From assembly GCA_014773175.1 (NCBI GenBank), contig VXCM01002546.1, positions 103,804 through 167,803 of the forward strand: DNA of 64,000 nt. Reading direction: 5' to 3'. Of this stretch, positions 24,820 through 36,825 are shown one piece after another. The notes beneath the pieces are model-generated. The model was not told the origin of the DNA and ran no database searches. It worked only from the letters and a program-made list of their open reading frames with translations. Origin of the DNA: Lucifuga dentata. Lineage: Eukaryota > Chordata > Actinopteri > Ophidiiformes > Bythitidae. Both the position numbers and the translations under genes were made by a program. Within the stretch, counting starts at the first letter, position 1, and each line of letters opens with the position of its first letter.

Positions 24820-25283
24820 GAGAGCATAAACCATGAAATTTTCATTTTTACTACTTACACAGTTGTTGTCTTGTTGGATCTGTTCAGATTCTGCACAGAA
24901 GGCAAACGACAAGCTTCCATCACAGGACGTTTGACAGACAGGTTTACTTGAAGGTCATTTTGTTTCCTTCACCCATGTTGTTTTTTTTTTTTGNTTTTTT
25001 TTTTTTTTAATACAGCTTCTATTCATGCATAAGCTCAGCAGTTGAAAGAAGCCGATGAAGTCTTTTCCAACACAGGTTTTTAGATTGAAATTTGCACTAC
25101 AAAAAACAGTTTCACAACTACCATTGAGTAATGCTGGTGATGCATTTAGTGCCCTGATACAGAATGGGACATTTGTTAACCATTTATATTTTTTTGCAAA
25201 TGTAATGTACTTCTCACGAATTGCAAGTCAGTATGTAGAAATTTGGAATGACACTCCATGCTCTGGTAAATGTTCCAAAGCAT

Positions 25284-25835
25284 TTAAAGGACCTACCAGT
25301 GATTTTGCATGTTTAAAGGACCATACCAGCCATTTTGCATGTTTGAGCCTATATATTAAATTTTCATACATGTAACGTTACTGACAATCATTTCCCAAAG
25401 TATACTACTGGAATGGTGAGTTAAAAAAATTATTTTCCTACCTTCCACACCTCCATTGATTTCAGTTCATTCTGATACACTATTAAAATCAACTCATTGA
25501 TACTTGAAATGTTCTTGGTATAGGTAATCCATCATCCCGAACAAGATGTATATTCAGGTTTTTTCAAAGTTAATTTTAACATTTAAGCACAATAAACAGC
25601 ACGGAGTGAATGTATGTCTCCACGGGGAATATAGTCCCAAAAAGAGACCTGTGTTTATTGAAAAATTTAAACAACCGTGACTTCATAAGGCAAAAGAGAT
25701 TAAGAGATTTTGCATAATATCAGGAAAGCTGAAATACGGTTTTATCCTTTGGGAAATGATTGTCAGTAACGTAACATGTAAGAAAATTGAATATATTAGG
25801 CTCAAACATGCAAAATAGCCGGTATGGTCCTTTAA
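25284..25835 (+). mobile_element. TTAA-MITE copy 9 (subfamily A) preceded by a duplicated solo end
   Basis: Full copy 25313-25835 with TTAA at both sides. Just before it, 25284-25312 is an extra 29-bp piece of the same left end (TTAAAGGACCTACCAGTG). Confidence 0.9.
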
Positions 25836-26807
25836 AGCCGCACCTTGAATATTTTGTCATTTGCACCAAATGCTGTGTATCTTTTCTCCTCGCAGTACAT
25901 TTTTTATATCATTTACCAAAGATCATCTATGTTTCTGTATTTTCTAAACAGTGGTATATGCCGTGCCCTAACACTGGATAAGAAATCTAAGAGTTAGCCT
26001 TCGACGCTAAAGCTATTTTGTTCATTTAAAGCTAACGGAGAGGTTTTTTCTGTTTTCTTTGTAGATGATATTTATGGAACAACATCCTATGCAGTTTCTT
26101 TCCTCTTTTCCTGTTTTGCACGTGTTGCTTCGCTCCGGCGCGTTCCGATCACGTTCCGTCTGTTTGCTGCAGCACTTTATGTGCCAGAATGAAGCTCAAG
26201 CTTATTCACGGCTGCATTCCAACGTGCCCACTTTCACATGGGCCTCACAGGAACACTTACTCCCGCCGCACAATTCTCTACATATTTCACTTCCACTCCA
26301 CTGTTTTCAGTTGTATTTCTGCTACAAGCTAGGCAGGTTTTTGGTTCAGTTAGGTTTTCTTCAGCCTGTAATACACACACACACACAACCACCTACAATA
26401 AGTGTATTTTATGACATTTTGTTGTTTTAATCAGAGTAATTTAAAAAAAAAACACATCACTTTGCGTCTACTTCAGATATACGCATGTAATTGTACCATG
26501 GCTATTTGTGAACAAAAATAAAAATCATGACATAATCGAGCATTTAGCCTTGATATCTTGTTTAATAGGAAAAAGCTGAAATGTCTTATTCAACAGTTCT
26601 TAAATGTCTTTGAGTTTGAATTTCTTTTATGGATTGATAGTCATCCAAAAAACAAAACAAAAAAAAAAAAAAAANAAAAAAAAAAAAAAACAATACAAGT
26701 CAAAATAAAATACAGTTCACTTTTAGTTCCTGCTACCTCTTTGAATAACACTGAAATTAGCGATAATCTGAAATAATAAAGGTTACATAATGATAAAATG
26801 AATGTTG

Positions 26808-27370
26808 GAGGACCATACTACTCGTTTTGCATGTTTGAGCCTAATATATTAAATTTTCATACATGTTACGTTACTGACAATCATTTCCCAAAGGATAAAA
26901 CTGTATTTCAGCTTTCTTGATATTTTGCAAAATCTCTTAATCTTTCAAAATCAAATATTCAAGTGATACACCCACCTTAAAAATCCATGTTTCGCCTGCT
27001 AATAGTTATGCAAAATTATGAAGTCAAGGTTGTTTAAATTAAACGCAGGTCTTCTTTTGGGACTATATTCCCTGTGGAGACTTACATTCACTTCATGCTT
27101 TTTATTGTGCTTAAACACTAAAATTATGTAACCTCTAAAAGAACCTGAATGCACGTGTTGTTTGCCATAAGAACGTTTCAATTATCAACAAGTTGATTTT
27201 AATAGCGTACCAGAATGAACTGAAACCAGTGGCGGTCTGGAAAGTAGGAAAAAAATTTTTAATTCACCATTCCAGTAGTATGTTTGGGAAATGATTGTCA
27301 GTAATGTTACATGTATGAAAATTTAATATATTAGGCTCAAACATGCAAAATGGGAGGTATGGTCCTTTAA
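26808..27370 (-). mobile_element. TTAA-MITE copy 10 (subfamily A)
   Basis: aggaccatactactcgtttt ... gggaggtatggtcctTTAA (27367-27370). Left TTAA is mutated. Interior intact. Confidence 0.9.
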
Positions 27371-27646
27371 GGGGCTTTTTAAAAAATTGGCTTATTGATC
27401 AAATTAAGTTGGTTCTTGTTGTATGAATGTGAAACCAAATCATCTCATTTGGGTTTTTAGTTGATACATTTATATTGTCTCATCATTTTTAGGTTCAAGT
27501 TCAAAATGTTTAAAAAAAAACATTTGAGCTTCATTTACTGTAGTTAAAAGTGCCAAAATGCTGCTTTTAATCAAATCATTTAAAAGTGAATGAAACTGTG
27601 GCTTCATCTTGCTGCTATTTGATCCAGTTTGAAATAAGTTTACTAC

Positions 27647-27906
27647 CTTTAAGTGTCTGTCGTCCTCCGCCTCAGAGTTGTAAGATGAGACGCCTTCATA
27701 AGAGGATCTTGATGATGGATGATCTTTGGCCTGGTGTTTCTGCGGTCTTTCTGTCGCCTGGTGAGCACAGCATCTTTTGAGGCCCGATGAGGGGAAAACA
27801 GACTCTGCTGATGCTGGAGCGACCGAATTCCTGACCAGCGCCGCACTTTTCCTCCACTTTACGCAGAGATAACGATGACGCCTCTGCTCTTCATCTCTTT
27901 CAAAGC
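27647..27906 (-). other. Exon-like open stretch of unknown gene
   Basis: Minus strand: acceptor-like tccacctag, then 86 codons without a stop, then donor-like AAAG|gtagta. The reading contains EEQRRHRYLCVKWRKS, HQATERPQKHQAKDH and SSYNSEAEDDRHLK: charged, serine-rich, with GC-richer codons than the flanks. I do not recognise the family and see no companion exons. It lies in the atp10a-ube3a intergenic interval. It could be an exon of an unrecognised minus-strand transcript, a decayed transposon ORF or chance. Confidence 0.3.
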
Positions 27907-28058
27907 CTAGGTGGAAACATACAATTGATCAGCTGTTTTGGAGGGGTTTTTTGCATTTCATTTCATTTATTTATTAATTTTTCCTCTAGACCCCTCTCCA
28001 GGTTATAAGGAACAAAGAGAAAAAATAACATATACATAGGCAACATCCTGGGTGGAAC

Positions 28059-28680
28059 TTAAAGGACCATAACAGTGGTTTTGCAGGTTTAAAGAAACAT
28101 ACCAGCGATCGTGCGTGTTTGAGCCCAACATATAGAACCTGCATACTCGTTACTCATACTATGTTACTGACAACCATTTCCCAAAATATACTGCAGCAGT
28201 AAATTTTAGATTTCTTTCTCCTACCTTCCAGACTGCCATTGGTTTCAGTTCATTCCGGTACACTATTAAAATCAGCTTGTAGCAACTTGAAACATGCTTG
28301 AGATGCATAATCCATCGCAGAAAACACCACGTCTGTTAGCTTTTTTTGTCAAAGTAACTTTAACTGATCCAACAAGGAGCTGCATGGAAGACAATGTATT
28401 TCTCCACCAGGAAATACAGTCCCAGGAGAAGACGGCTTTTACAAAGAAATTAAAATCTCCTTGCCTTCTATAATCGTGCAAAAGTATTAGAAGGCAGAAC
28501 CTTGATTTTTAAGGTGGATGTATCTTCTAAAAATTTGATTTTGAAAGATTAGGGGATTTGACAAAATATCAGGAAAACTAAAATGGTGTTATGCTGGAAA
28601 TTGCTTGTCAGTAATGTAACATGTATGCATGTTGTACATATTGGGCTCAAATATACACAATCACTGGCATGGTCCTTTAA
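28059..28680 (+). mobile_element. TTAA-MITE copy 11 (subfamily B) preceded by a duplicated solo end
   Basis: Full copy 28089-28680 with TTAA both sides. Preceded by a 30-bp solo left end (28059-28088), the same arrangement as copy 9. Confidence 0.88.
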
Positions 28681-29889
28681 GCCCAATAAATACTACCAGC
28701 ATACGCTTTATGTTCATTTATAAATAGAGAAATTACTGTTTATGATGTAGCCGCCATATTGAAATGACAGCATTGAACGTGGGGTTGAGGAACCTTGGTC
28801 CAGTAGGAACTCCGGGTCGAGGGAGGTCGCTTTCTTTGACTTTTCCCAGTCGGAGGACAGAAAATCCGAGTTCCAAGTGCAACTAGAATGCAGTATTAGT
28901 CTCCCAACATTCCTGTATCAGGTACTATTTGACATCAGACCAGCAGCACATACTATATATAATATTATGAGGTTTCATGTAAACAGCTGGTAATTAAAAT
29001 CTTCCTCTCTGGGAATGAAGGACTCTTTACTAGCCTCTTCCATTTCCTCTGATGACTTTTTTTTTTTTTTTTTTTNTTTTTTTTTTTTTTTTTGATTAGC
29101 TGCGGTCCACAATCAGACAGGAGATTAATTCCCGCCCAAGCTAATGGAGCGTGATTTGCATTTTGTCATGTAAGAGCCTCGGCGACTCATCATTAAAGTC
29201 ACCTTGACCCCGTTCCTGACCTTTAGTTTTAACAAGCTTAAATCACGACATTTTCAATTTCCTAAACTGCCTCATAAATAATCGGGCTCGACGCGGCCGT
29301 CGCAGGGCTGGATTGTGGGAAATGTTGATGCGTTTGAAAAGCCTTTGCAGCCTCTCCTCTCTACCGGCGTCGACTGTAGGAGTGTGTGTGTGTCGTTTGT
29401 TCACACCAGTGGAGATATGCACCGCAGCACTTTTGATTCCAAATAACAAATGAAGGCTTTTGCGAGCCAGAGCCATCTGTCTTCCAGTTGGTGGAGGCTT
29501 TATAATGCTCCGTTCTGCACTATCCTGCAGGAGTGCCCAGCCAAAGCATTATTGCTCTTTTTCAGTCAAAGTTCCCACTGAGACAGAAATACATCCATTT
29601 TCTACGCCCACTTATTGCTATTCAGAGTCACAGGGGACCAGGATTTCACACACACACACACGCAGAGATGAGAACATTCTGAGAAGTCTGAGGTCCTTTT
29701 GTGTTTTGTTTTGCGTTCACTACTGCACACACACACTCCTCATTTTTTAACATTTGAGCTTGTTAAACTTTTCATATCAGGACTAAAGATGGTAAAACAA
29801 CTGAATTTGTGATCATTTAAAGACCAAAATAAAGCCCTAAATGTTGCTCACGCTCAGCTACAAATGTGTGTTTCTAATAATTAATGTTT
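28681..29889. other. Intergenic, possible conserved non-coding element
   Basis: No gene. 29095-29290 has a mixed-composition stretch with several ATTA/TAAT cores and tgatttgcat (octamer-like), flanked by a poly-T N-join. Confidence 0.35.
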
Positions 29890-30487
29890 TTAAAGGACCA
29901 TACCATCCATTTTACATGTTTAAGTCGAATATATTCAATTTTCATACATGTTATATTACTGACAATCGTTTCCCAAAGGATACAATCGTGTTTCATCTTT
30001 CCTGATATTTTGCAAAATCTCTTAATCTTTCAGAATGAAATATTCAAGTGATACACCCACCTTAAAAATCTTAAAATCTCTTTTGCCTGCTAATAGTTAA
30101 GCAACCTTATGAAGTCAGTCTTTTAAATTTTTCAATAAACGCACTCTTCTTTTGGGACTATATTCCCCGGTGGAGACATACATTCACTCCATGCTTTTTA
30201 TTGCGCTTAAATACTAAAATTATGAAAACTTCTAAAAAAAAACCTGAATACACGTCTTGTTGGCGATGATGGATTACCTATCCCAAGAATGTTTCAAGTA
30301 TCAACAAGTTGATTTTAATAGTGTACCAGAATGAACTGAAACCAATGGAGGTCTGGAAGGTAGGAAAAACATTTTTAATTCACCATTCCAGTAGTATGCT
30401 TTGGAAAATGATTGTCAGTAACGTTACATGTATGAAAATTGAATATATTCGGCTCAAACATTCAAAATGGGTGGTATGGTCCATTAA
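29890..30487 (-). mobile_element. TTAA-MITE copy 12 (subfamily A)
   Basis: TTAA at 29890-29893 and 30484-30487; aggaccataccatccatttt ... gggtggtatggtcca. Confidence 0.9.
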
Positions 30488-30738
30488 ATTGAATAATCTT
30501 TTGGATTGACTTAAATGCAGTTTGTCACATGATCCTTAAGAGTGTTTTAGATCCTCAGGTGGGGTTACCATGGCAACATGTCAAAACCACCTGACCATCT
30601 TTATTGAATCTACATGGAAGCAACATGGAGGCTACATCTTGGATGGGAGAATGTGTGTGACTAATAACAGAATGTGTGTGTGTAACCTTGAAGAGCAGCA
30701 AATATAACCTGGCCAATTGAATTTGCTGCCATGACACC

Positions 30739-31035
30739 TTAAAGGACCATACCAGTGGTTTTGCAGTTTGAGCCCAATGTATACAACCCATATACTTGTT
30801 ACATTACTGAAAAATATTTCCAAAAAAAAAAGAAAAAGTATCCTAGAGCAGGAAATATTCAGATTGGATTTTTTTTCCTACCAGTACACTATAAAAAAAA
30901 GTCAACTATGCTCGAGATAAGTAATCCATCACAGCAATTAAAACACATTTTTTTTGTCGAACTAACTTTATTTGATGGGTCCAACACAGAGCTGCATGGA
31001 AGAAAAAAAGCTTGTATTTCCTGAGAGGAGTCCAC
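30739..31035 (+). mobile_element. TTAA-MITE copy 13 (subfamily B, 3'-truncated)
   Basis: TTAA and left end aggaccataccagtggtttt, then a shrunken interior ending near the gctgcatggaag block; right end missing. Confidence 0.7.
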
Positions 31036-31410
31036 ACAGAAAGAGGTAGAACCAAGAAAGCATAGAATGTTCTCTGTAAACTACTGAACAAAATCCGGTT
31101 TTTGTTTCATGAACGTTTCGGTAAATCCTGCTCGTTGTGACGGCGTACAGATAATAAGGTTGAAGAGAGATGAGGCCTTCAGCGTGTCTGCTGTCCTGTG
31201 GATATTTATGTATTCTGATCATTGAAGTCACATTGATGACCTCCGTGACCCCGTTACCTTATTCAATACCAAATTATTTTTATTTCAATAAAGATTTGAA
31301 AAGCTTTTCTCGTTTACTTCCTGAAAGGACCCAGCAGGAAATGACTTGGGCTTTAAACTCACAGTGCCACCTACTGGTCTTTTGTATATAACACACTTGA
31401 ACCAAGCTCG

Positions 31411-32056
31411 TTAAAGGACCATACCAGCAATTGTGCATGTTTGAGCCTAATATATTAAATTTTCATACATGTAACGTTACTGACAATCATTTCCCAAAGC
31501 ATACTACTGGAATGGTGAAGGGTTTTTTTTCTACCTTCCAGCCGCCATTGGTTTCAGTTCACTCTGGTACACTATTAAAATCAACTTGTTGATACTTGAA
31601 ACATTGTTGGGATAGGTAATCCATCATTGTGAACAAGACGTGTATTCAGGTTTATTTGAAGTTTTGTAATTTTAGCATTAAGCGCAACAAAAAGTGCGTA
31701 GTGAATGTATGTCTCCACCGGGAAATATAATCCCATAAGAAGACCTGCTTTCATCGAAAAATTTAAATGACCATGACTTCATAATTTTGCGTAACTATTA
31801 GCAGGCGAAACATTGATTTTTAAGGTAGGTGTATCGCTTCAATATGTGATTTGAAAGATTAAGAGATTTTGCAAAATATCAGGAAAGCTGAAATATGGTT
31901 TTATTCTTTGGAAAATGACNGAAAGATTAAGAGATTTTGCAAAATATCAGGAAAGCTGAAATATGGTTTTATTCTTTGGAAAATGACTGTCAGTAACCTT
32001 AGGTGTATGAAAATTGAATATATTAGGCTCAAATATGCGAAATAGCCAGTATGGCT
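31411..32056 (+). mobile_element. TTAA-MITE copy 14 (subfamily A, rearranged end)
   Basis: TTAA at 31411-31414, full interior with a 67-bp assembly duplication around N 31920. The right end stops at agccagtatgg and folds into an inverted copy of itself. Confidence 0.85.
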
Positions 32057-32074
32057 ATTTCGCATGTTTATTTA

Positions 32075-34775
32075 ACTCAACCTTTAGCTCAACCTTTAAG
32101 GTTGAGTTAAATAATATACATTTGTCAATACAATATTGTAACTCAACATGTGCTTTACAGAACAGCAGAGCAGGCCTTTAATCCTGCTTCCATTTTCTTT
32201 TCCATGTCTACGTGGGGATGTTTTGGGTTTTGATGTGCTCATATCAAGATATTTTATTGATTCATTAGCTTCAGAGTGGAAACTTCATGGTAGCCGCATG
32301 AAGTTTTCATGGCAAATGGCAGTTTCACCAATTATTGAAGATCCAGAAATCAGCAAACAGAGGTACCTAGTAAATACATATACCTAAATACTTTTGAGGT
32401 ACTTTACTTGTTTATTTCAGTTCTTTAGAATTTGCTTCTACCCCAGTAATTTTCAAAGGGAAACACTGTACTTTTTTTGCTCCACTACATTTATCTGATG
32501 GCTGTAGTAACTAGTTACTTTGCAGATTAAGACATACAATGCAACATGACATAAACTCATAAAATATTGTTTTTGTTGCCTTATATCTCAGCTTGTTCAG
32601 ATTTTGTCACAATGTATTTTAATCATAAAGTTTTGTCTTTTTGAGGAGGATATGATCCTTCACCTGACCTTGTTTTTGCTTTATTTCATTGCAATTGTCT
32701 TTTTTTTCTTTTTTCTTTTTTTTTTTTTTTTTNTTTTTTTTTTTTTTTTTTCCAGATACAAAATTATCCAAATGTTGGATGAAAAAACTCCAGTTTGGGG
32801 AATTGTCATTATTGATGCATTAATACAGCAGATACTTATTAATGCATGAATAATTTATCACTGAGAGGGAGGATATTTCAAAATCACTATTTTTATTTTG
32901 GAGTTCATTTTACTGCTTACACTTATTTATTTTCACTTCAGTAGATTTTTTGTTCTAGTATTTTTCCAATTGTATTATTAGTCATCGCACTTAAATAAAG
33001 ATTTTTTAGCACCACCACTGTCAGCAACTTTAAAGCCACTTCACTGACTTCCCCCTCACAGCTTGTGAAGTTGTTATCTTAACACCTTTTTAAAATAAGA
33101 GGACAAAATAGAGATTGCTGCTATATTTTGTTCAGGCTAAATGTAGATTATCTCTCACAACCTGAACCACGTGTCACTTTTCATCTACAAATTCCTGTGA
33201 CTGTAGATCTGTTCAAACTGTAGATCACGTTGTGAGAAAAATAAAAGATGTCTGACTGACTGGATTTTTGCCTGCATGCCTGCTGAATTGTGTGATTAGA
33301 GAGCCCCCTAGTGTTCATGTGGATAACTGCAGCACAAAATCAATGTTTTTAAAAAAAAAAAGAAAAGCCCAGTGTTGGCTTGAGCCAAAAGGATGGGCAT
33401 TCGTGTTATGTGTGACATAGAATATGAAGCTTCCTCATTCATTATTTGAAGTAATTTTTATCATTTTTATACAAAAATATATCATCAGCTATATAAAAGA
33501 ACTTTGCTTGAGTGCCTGCATGAATATATCCATTTATTGTTGAAAATCTAAATCTGAATTTCCATTTGAAACTCTATTTCTGCATGTGTAACCTCTGTTT
33601 TGACTCTGTTGGGACCTCCAGTGTTCCACATCCAGAGCTCCGACCTTTTTTTTTTTTTTTTACAAGACTCCTTCTTATTGTGTTTGTTTCAAGGCCTCAC
33701 AGTTATAATTAATATTTCATTTTTGGCCTTGAGGGTTTACAAAAGGTCAAGGCGCGCCATGTTGCATTAACCGAGTGGAGAGATAATATTCAGCTAAAGG
33801 CCCTTCACTCAGCATTACTTATTATTAAAATTATTATAATTATAAAATGTTTTATCTAATAGTTAATTAAATATAATATTATTTAAATTGCTTTTTCCTG
33901 ATGTCAAACATTTTGTTTAATATACAGCTGAATAAAAAATGTGAAATCTAAAAATTTTTTTTACAAAAACCTCACCAAAAACCTGATTAGTCAGAGTTAC
34001 TTAATATTCATGTCTATAAAAAGTCTGACCCCGTGTCTGTCCTATAGCAGTGTGGGACAAGTATCTGACCCATACTTGTAGGACAAAAAGAAAAAATTAT
34101 AACTTTGGACAATCCAAACCTCAGCTGAGTCTTCATTGTTCCTCAACATTACAATAAGTGCAAAACTCCATCTCGTGCTTGAACGCAGGCAGAATAACAA
34201 ACATTCCCTTGCAGCACGAGAGCAATGCGCACGGATTAGATGATGCATAATTTACAAGGCCCTATTGCAGGAAGAGGTGGCGGGGTTTCCGCTACCTGCT
34301 GTATATGCCAGTTTTGATTTACAGTTTATGAATATGATTTACAGGTTGTGAATGAGATTACCTTGTCTGGGCTTCCATCAGCGTGGCTTGAGATTATGAT
34401 TCTTATAGTTTGCAGACATCATGTCTGTGGATCTTTGCAGAGTAAAGGAAAATTGCACTTATAGCATAAAGGAATGGACTGACAGCTTCTATATGAATAT
34501 CTCTAGTTACAATGATTCCTGGTCAGCAAATGTAGGGAATAATGACTGCTTACCTTCAAATTTATTTATGCTTTAGCCAGTGGTGAGCATATGGACATTG
34601 TAATTCAATTTTCACATATGTTCAAAAAGTAAAAATTAATATAAACTGTCAAAGTTTGCTGCTACACATGCTCATGGGCAGGCTAGAAGAGGGAAAAAAA
34701 CTCAAAATGCTGATTTTTGTATCAGAAAACCCAGATGGTGACATTTTTGCTCATTTGGATCTGTGTAGAATGTTA
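32075..34775. other. Intergenic, no gene
   Basis: Starts with a palindrome (32078-32125). 32340-32560 resembles a dispersed fish repeat (cactacatttatctgatggc, tagttactttgcagattaag). The rest is AT-rich without recognised features. Confidence 0.5.
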
Positions 34776-34800
34776 TTAAAGGACCATACCGCCATTTTGC
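34776..34800. mobile_element. TTAA-MITE copy 15, solo end
   Basis: Only the outermost 25 bp (TTAAAGGACCATACCGCCAT...) remains; followed by unrelated sequence. Confidence 0.6.
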
Positions 34801-34986
34801 AAGGCTTCATTTATTGAGATGTGATTCCTGCAGACAAGAGCTGCAGGTATGATTCATATATTTCAGATTAACATTTTTGTGTCATCATAATTTGACCTGA
34901 CAGCTCATGCCTTATATTTTGAATCAATCCTTCATTGGAATCACATGATCTGTCCCACCCAGATCAGGTAAGACATCAGCTCTGCA

Positions 34987-35489
34987 TTAAAGGACCATAC
35001 TGACCATTTTGCATGTTTGAGCCTAATATATTGAATTTTCATACACGTAACGTTACTGACAGTCATCTCCCAAAGGATAAAACCATATTTCAACTTTCGT
35101 GATATTTTGCAAAATTTCTTAATCTTTCAAAATCAAATATTCAAGCGATACAAAATCCATATTTTTCCTGCTAATAGTTATGCAGCCTTATGAAGTCGTT
35201 AAAATTTTTTGATAAACGCAGGTCTTCTTTTGGGACTATATTCCCCAGTGGAGACATACATTCACTCCATGCTTTTTATTGCACTTAANCCTATCCCAAG
35301 AACGTTTCAATTATCAACAAGTTGATTTTAATAGCGTACCAGAATGAACTGAAACGGTCTGGAAGGTAGGAAAAAAAATTAACTCACCATTTCAGTAGTA
35401 TACTTTGGGAAATAGTTGTCAGTAACGTTACGTGTATGAAAACTGAATATATTAAGCTCAAACGTAAAATAGTTGGTATGGTCCTTTAA
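34987..35489 (-). mobile_element. TTAA-MITE copy 16 (subfamily A, internal gap)
   Basis: TTAA at both ends. The N at 35289 replaces about 90 bp normally present between the gcacttaa and cctatcccaag blocks: here the N is a real gap, not an overlap. Confidence 0.85.
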
Positions 35490-35517
35490 ATACTTGTGAT
35501 TTACTGCCATCATATGG

Positions 35518-35788
35518 TCGGTGCTGGTGCTACGTGACAGAGTCGCGCTGCATGCCGGGATACATCGCGGTCTTGTTTACAGGATGATAGAGAATAAATC
35601 AAAGTTATTAAGTTTTAAGGCTTCTTAACGTAATCACGCGTTAATTGCGCGCGTGGGATCGTCGTGTCGGTGTTTTTAAGGCGGAGAGGAGAAGTTGCGT
35701 GGATCGCATGAAGCTCCTGCAGCTGTCAGACAGGAAGCCGTGATTCTGCACAGTCACTCACACACACACTGTGCGTGATCCTACACAG
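35518..35788 (+). promoter_or_regulatory. ube3a: CpG-rich candidate promoter / 5'UTR exon of ube3a
   Basis: A short CpG-dense patch (tcgcg, acgcg, gcgcgcg, tcgtcgtgtcgg) in otherwise AT-rich, CpG-poor DNA, about 2.8 kb upstream of the first ube3a coding exon. It ends in a donor-like cacag|gttggt at 35788/35789. A short open frame (MKLLQLSDRKP, ATG near 35709) stops before the donor, so any exon here is probably 5'UTR. Position and composition suggest the ube3a promoter; there is no direct proof. Confidence 0.5.
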
Positions 35789-36119
35789 GTTGGTACACAC
35801 GCTGTCATCATTGTGTGTTAAAAAAGTGAATCAGTGACATTAAAATTATCAGTATAAATATTATTATAAGCTGGACTGATTGGAGCTCGTCACAGTCAGA
35901 TGGAAGTTTTTGCAACATTATATTTTGCATTTCTATTTGTTTATTTAATCTGGGACAGTAATGAACAATCAAAATATAAATGTGCATATATTGCCAAGAT
36001 TGATTAATTTTCATCCGTACTCCCATGTCAAACATTCTGCAATATAAAAAGACAAAAACATGACACATTACAGAAAAACACATTTAAAAAAGCTACAATA
36101 AAAATAATTTTCCACATCA

Positions 36120-36660
36120 ACTTTGATTTTAAGTCCTAAACAAGTCACAATACATTCTGTACCTAATTTAATGCCAGGGTAATGGTTTGTATGGTTGATG
36201 TACATAAATTGTGGATGCTTTTAATATTTTTTTATGATTTTGCAGATAAACTATATAATTTTTCAAAATACACCATAGATATATCTGTAAAAAGTTCATA
36301 TTTGTGTATTTGTGTGATGTATGATCATTGATTTGATGACTATTAAGTCTTACAAGCCCAAGTAACGTCACAAGTCAATGGTGTCAAAGTTGAATTGTGA
36401 GTCCTTTTTTTATTATTATTATTATGTCGAGTCTCGAGTTAGCAAATCAGTGACTTGAGTCTGAGTCCTGCAGCTCAAATCCAGATCGCTGATGTAGACT
36501 TTAAACTGCTGTTTCTTATAGATCTTAGAGAAGGAAAAAAAAATAATCCAGAAATACAAAGACAAGTCACGTGACTGACAAGTTAGACTGAAATCACAAA
36601 TTTACTACTTGTGACTCCAATCCAAGTGTCTCGGTCATGTGACTCAAGTCCTTTTCCACA
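36120..36660. repeat. Dispersed repeat (tgactcaagtcc-rich)
   Basis: Contains the motif pair agtcctaaacaagtcac and gtgactcaagtccttttcc with internal cgagtctcgag, typical of a non-autonomous DNA element of fish. Boundaries not resolved. Confidence 0.45.
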
Positions 36661-36825
36661 AATACAACAAAGCTGTAACTTTTGCTGGGGATCCCTTGTT
36701 GATGATTTTAATTGGAAAAATGGTAATTGGCTTGACAAATACCCCTTATCAAATAAAGCCAAGGGGATATATTTTAATATTCTATGCTGTATTTATCCTG
36801 CAAATTCTAATATTAAAGTGCATAG

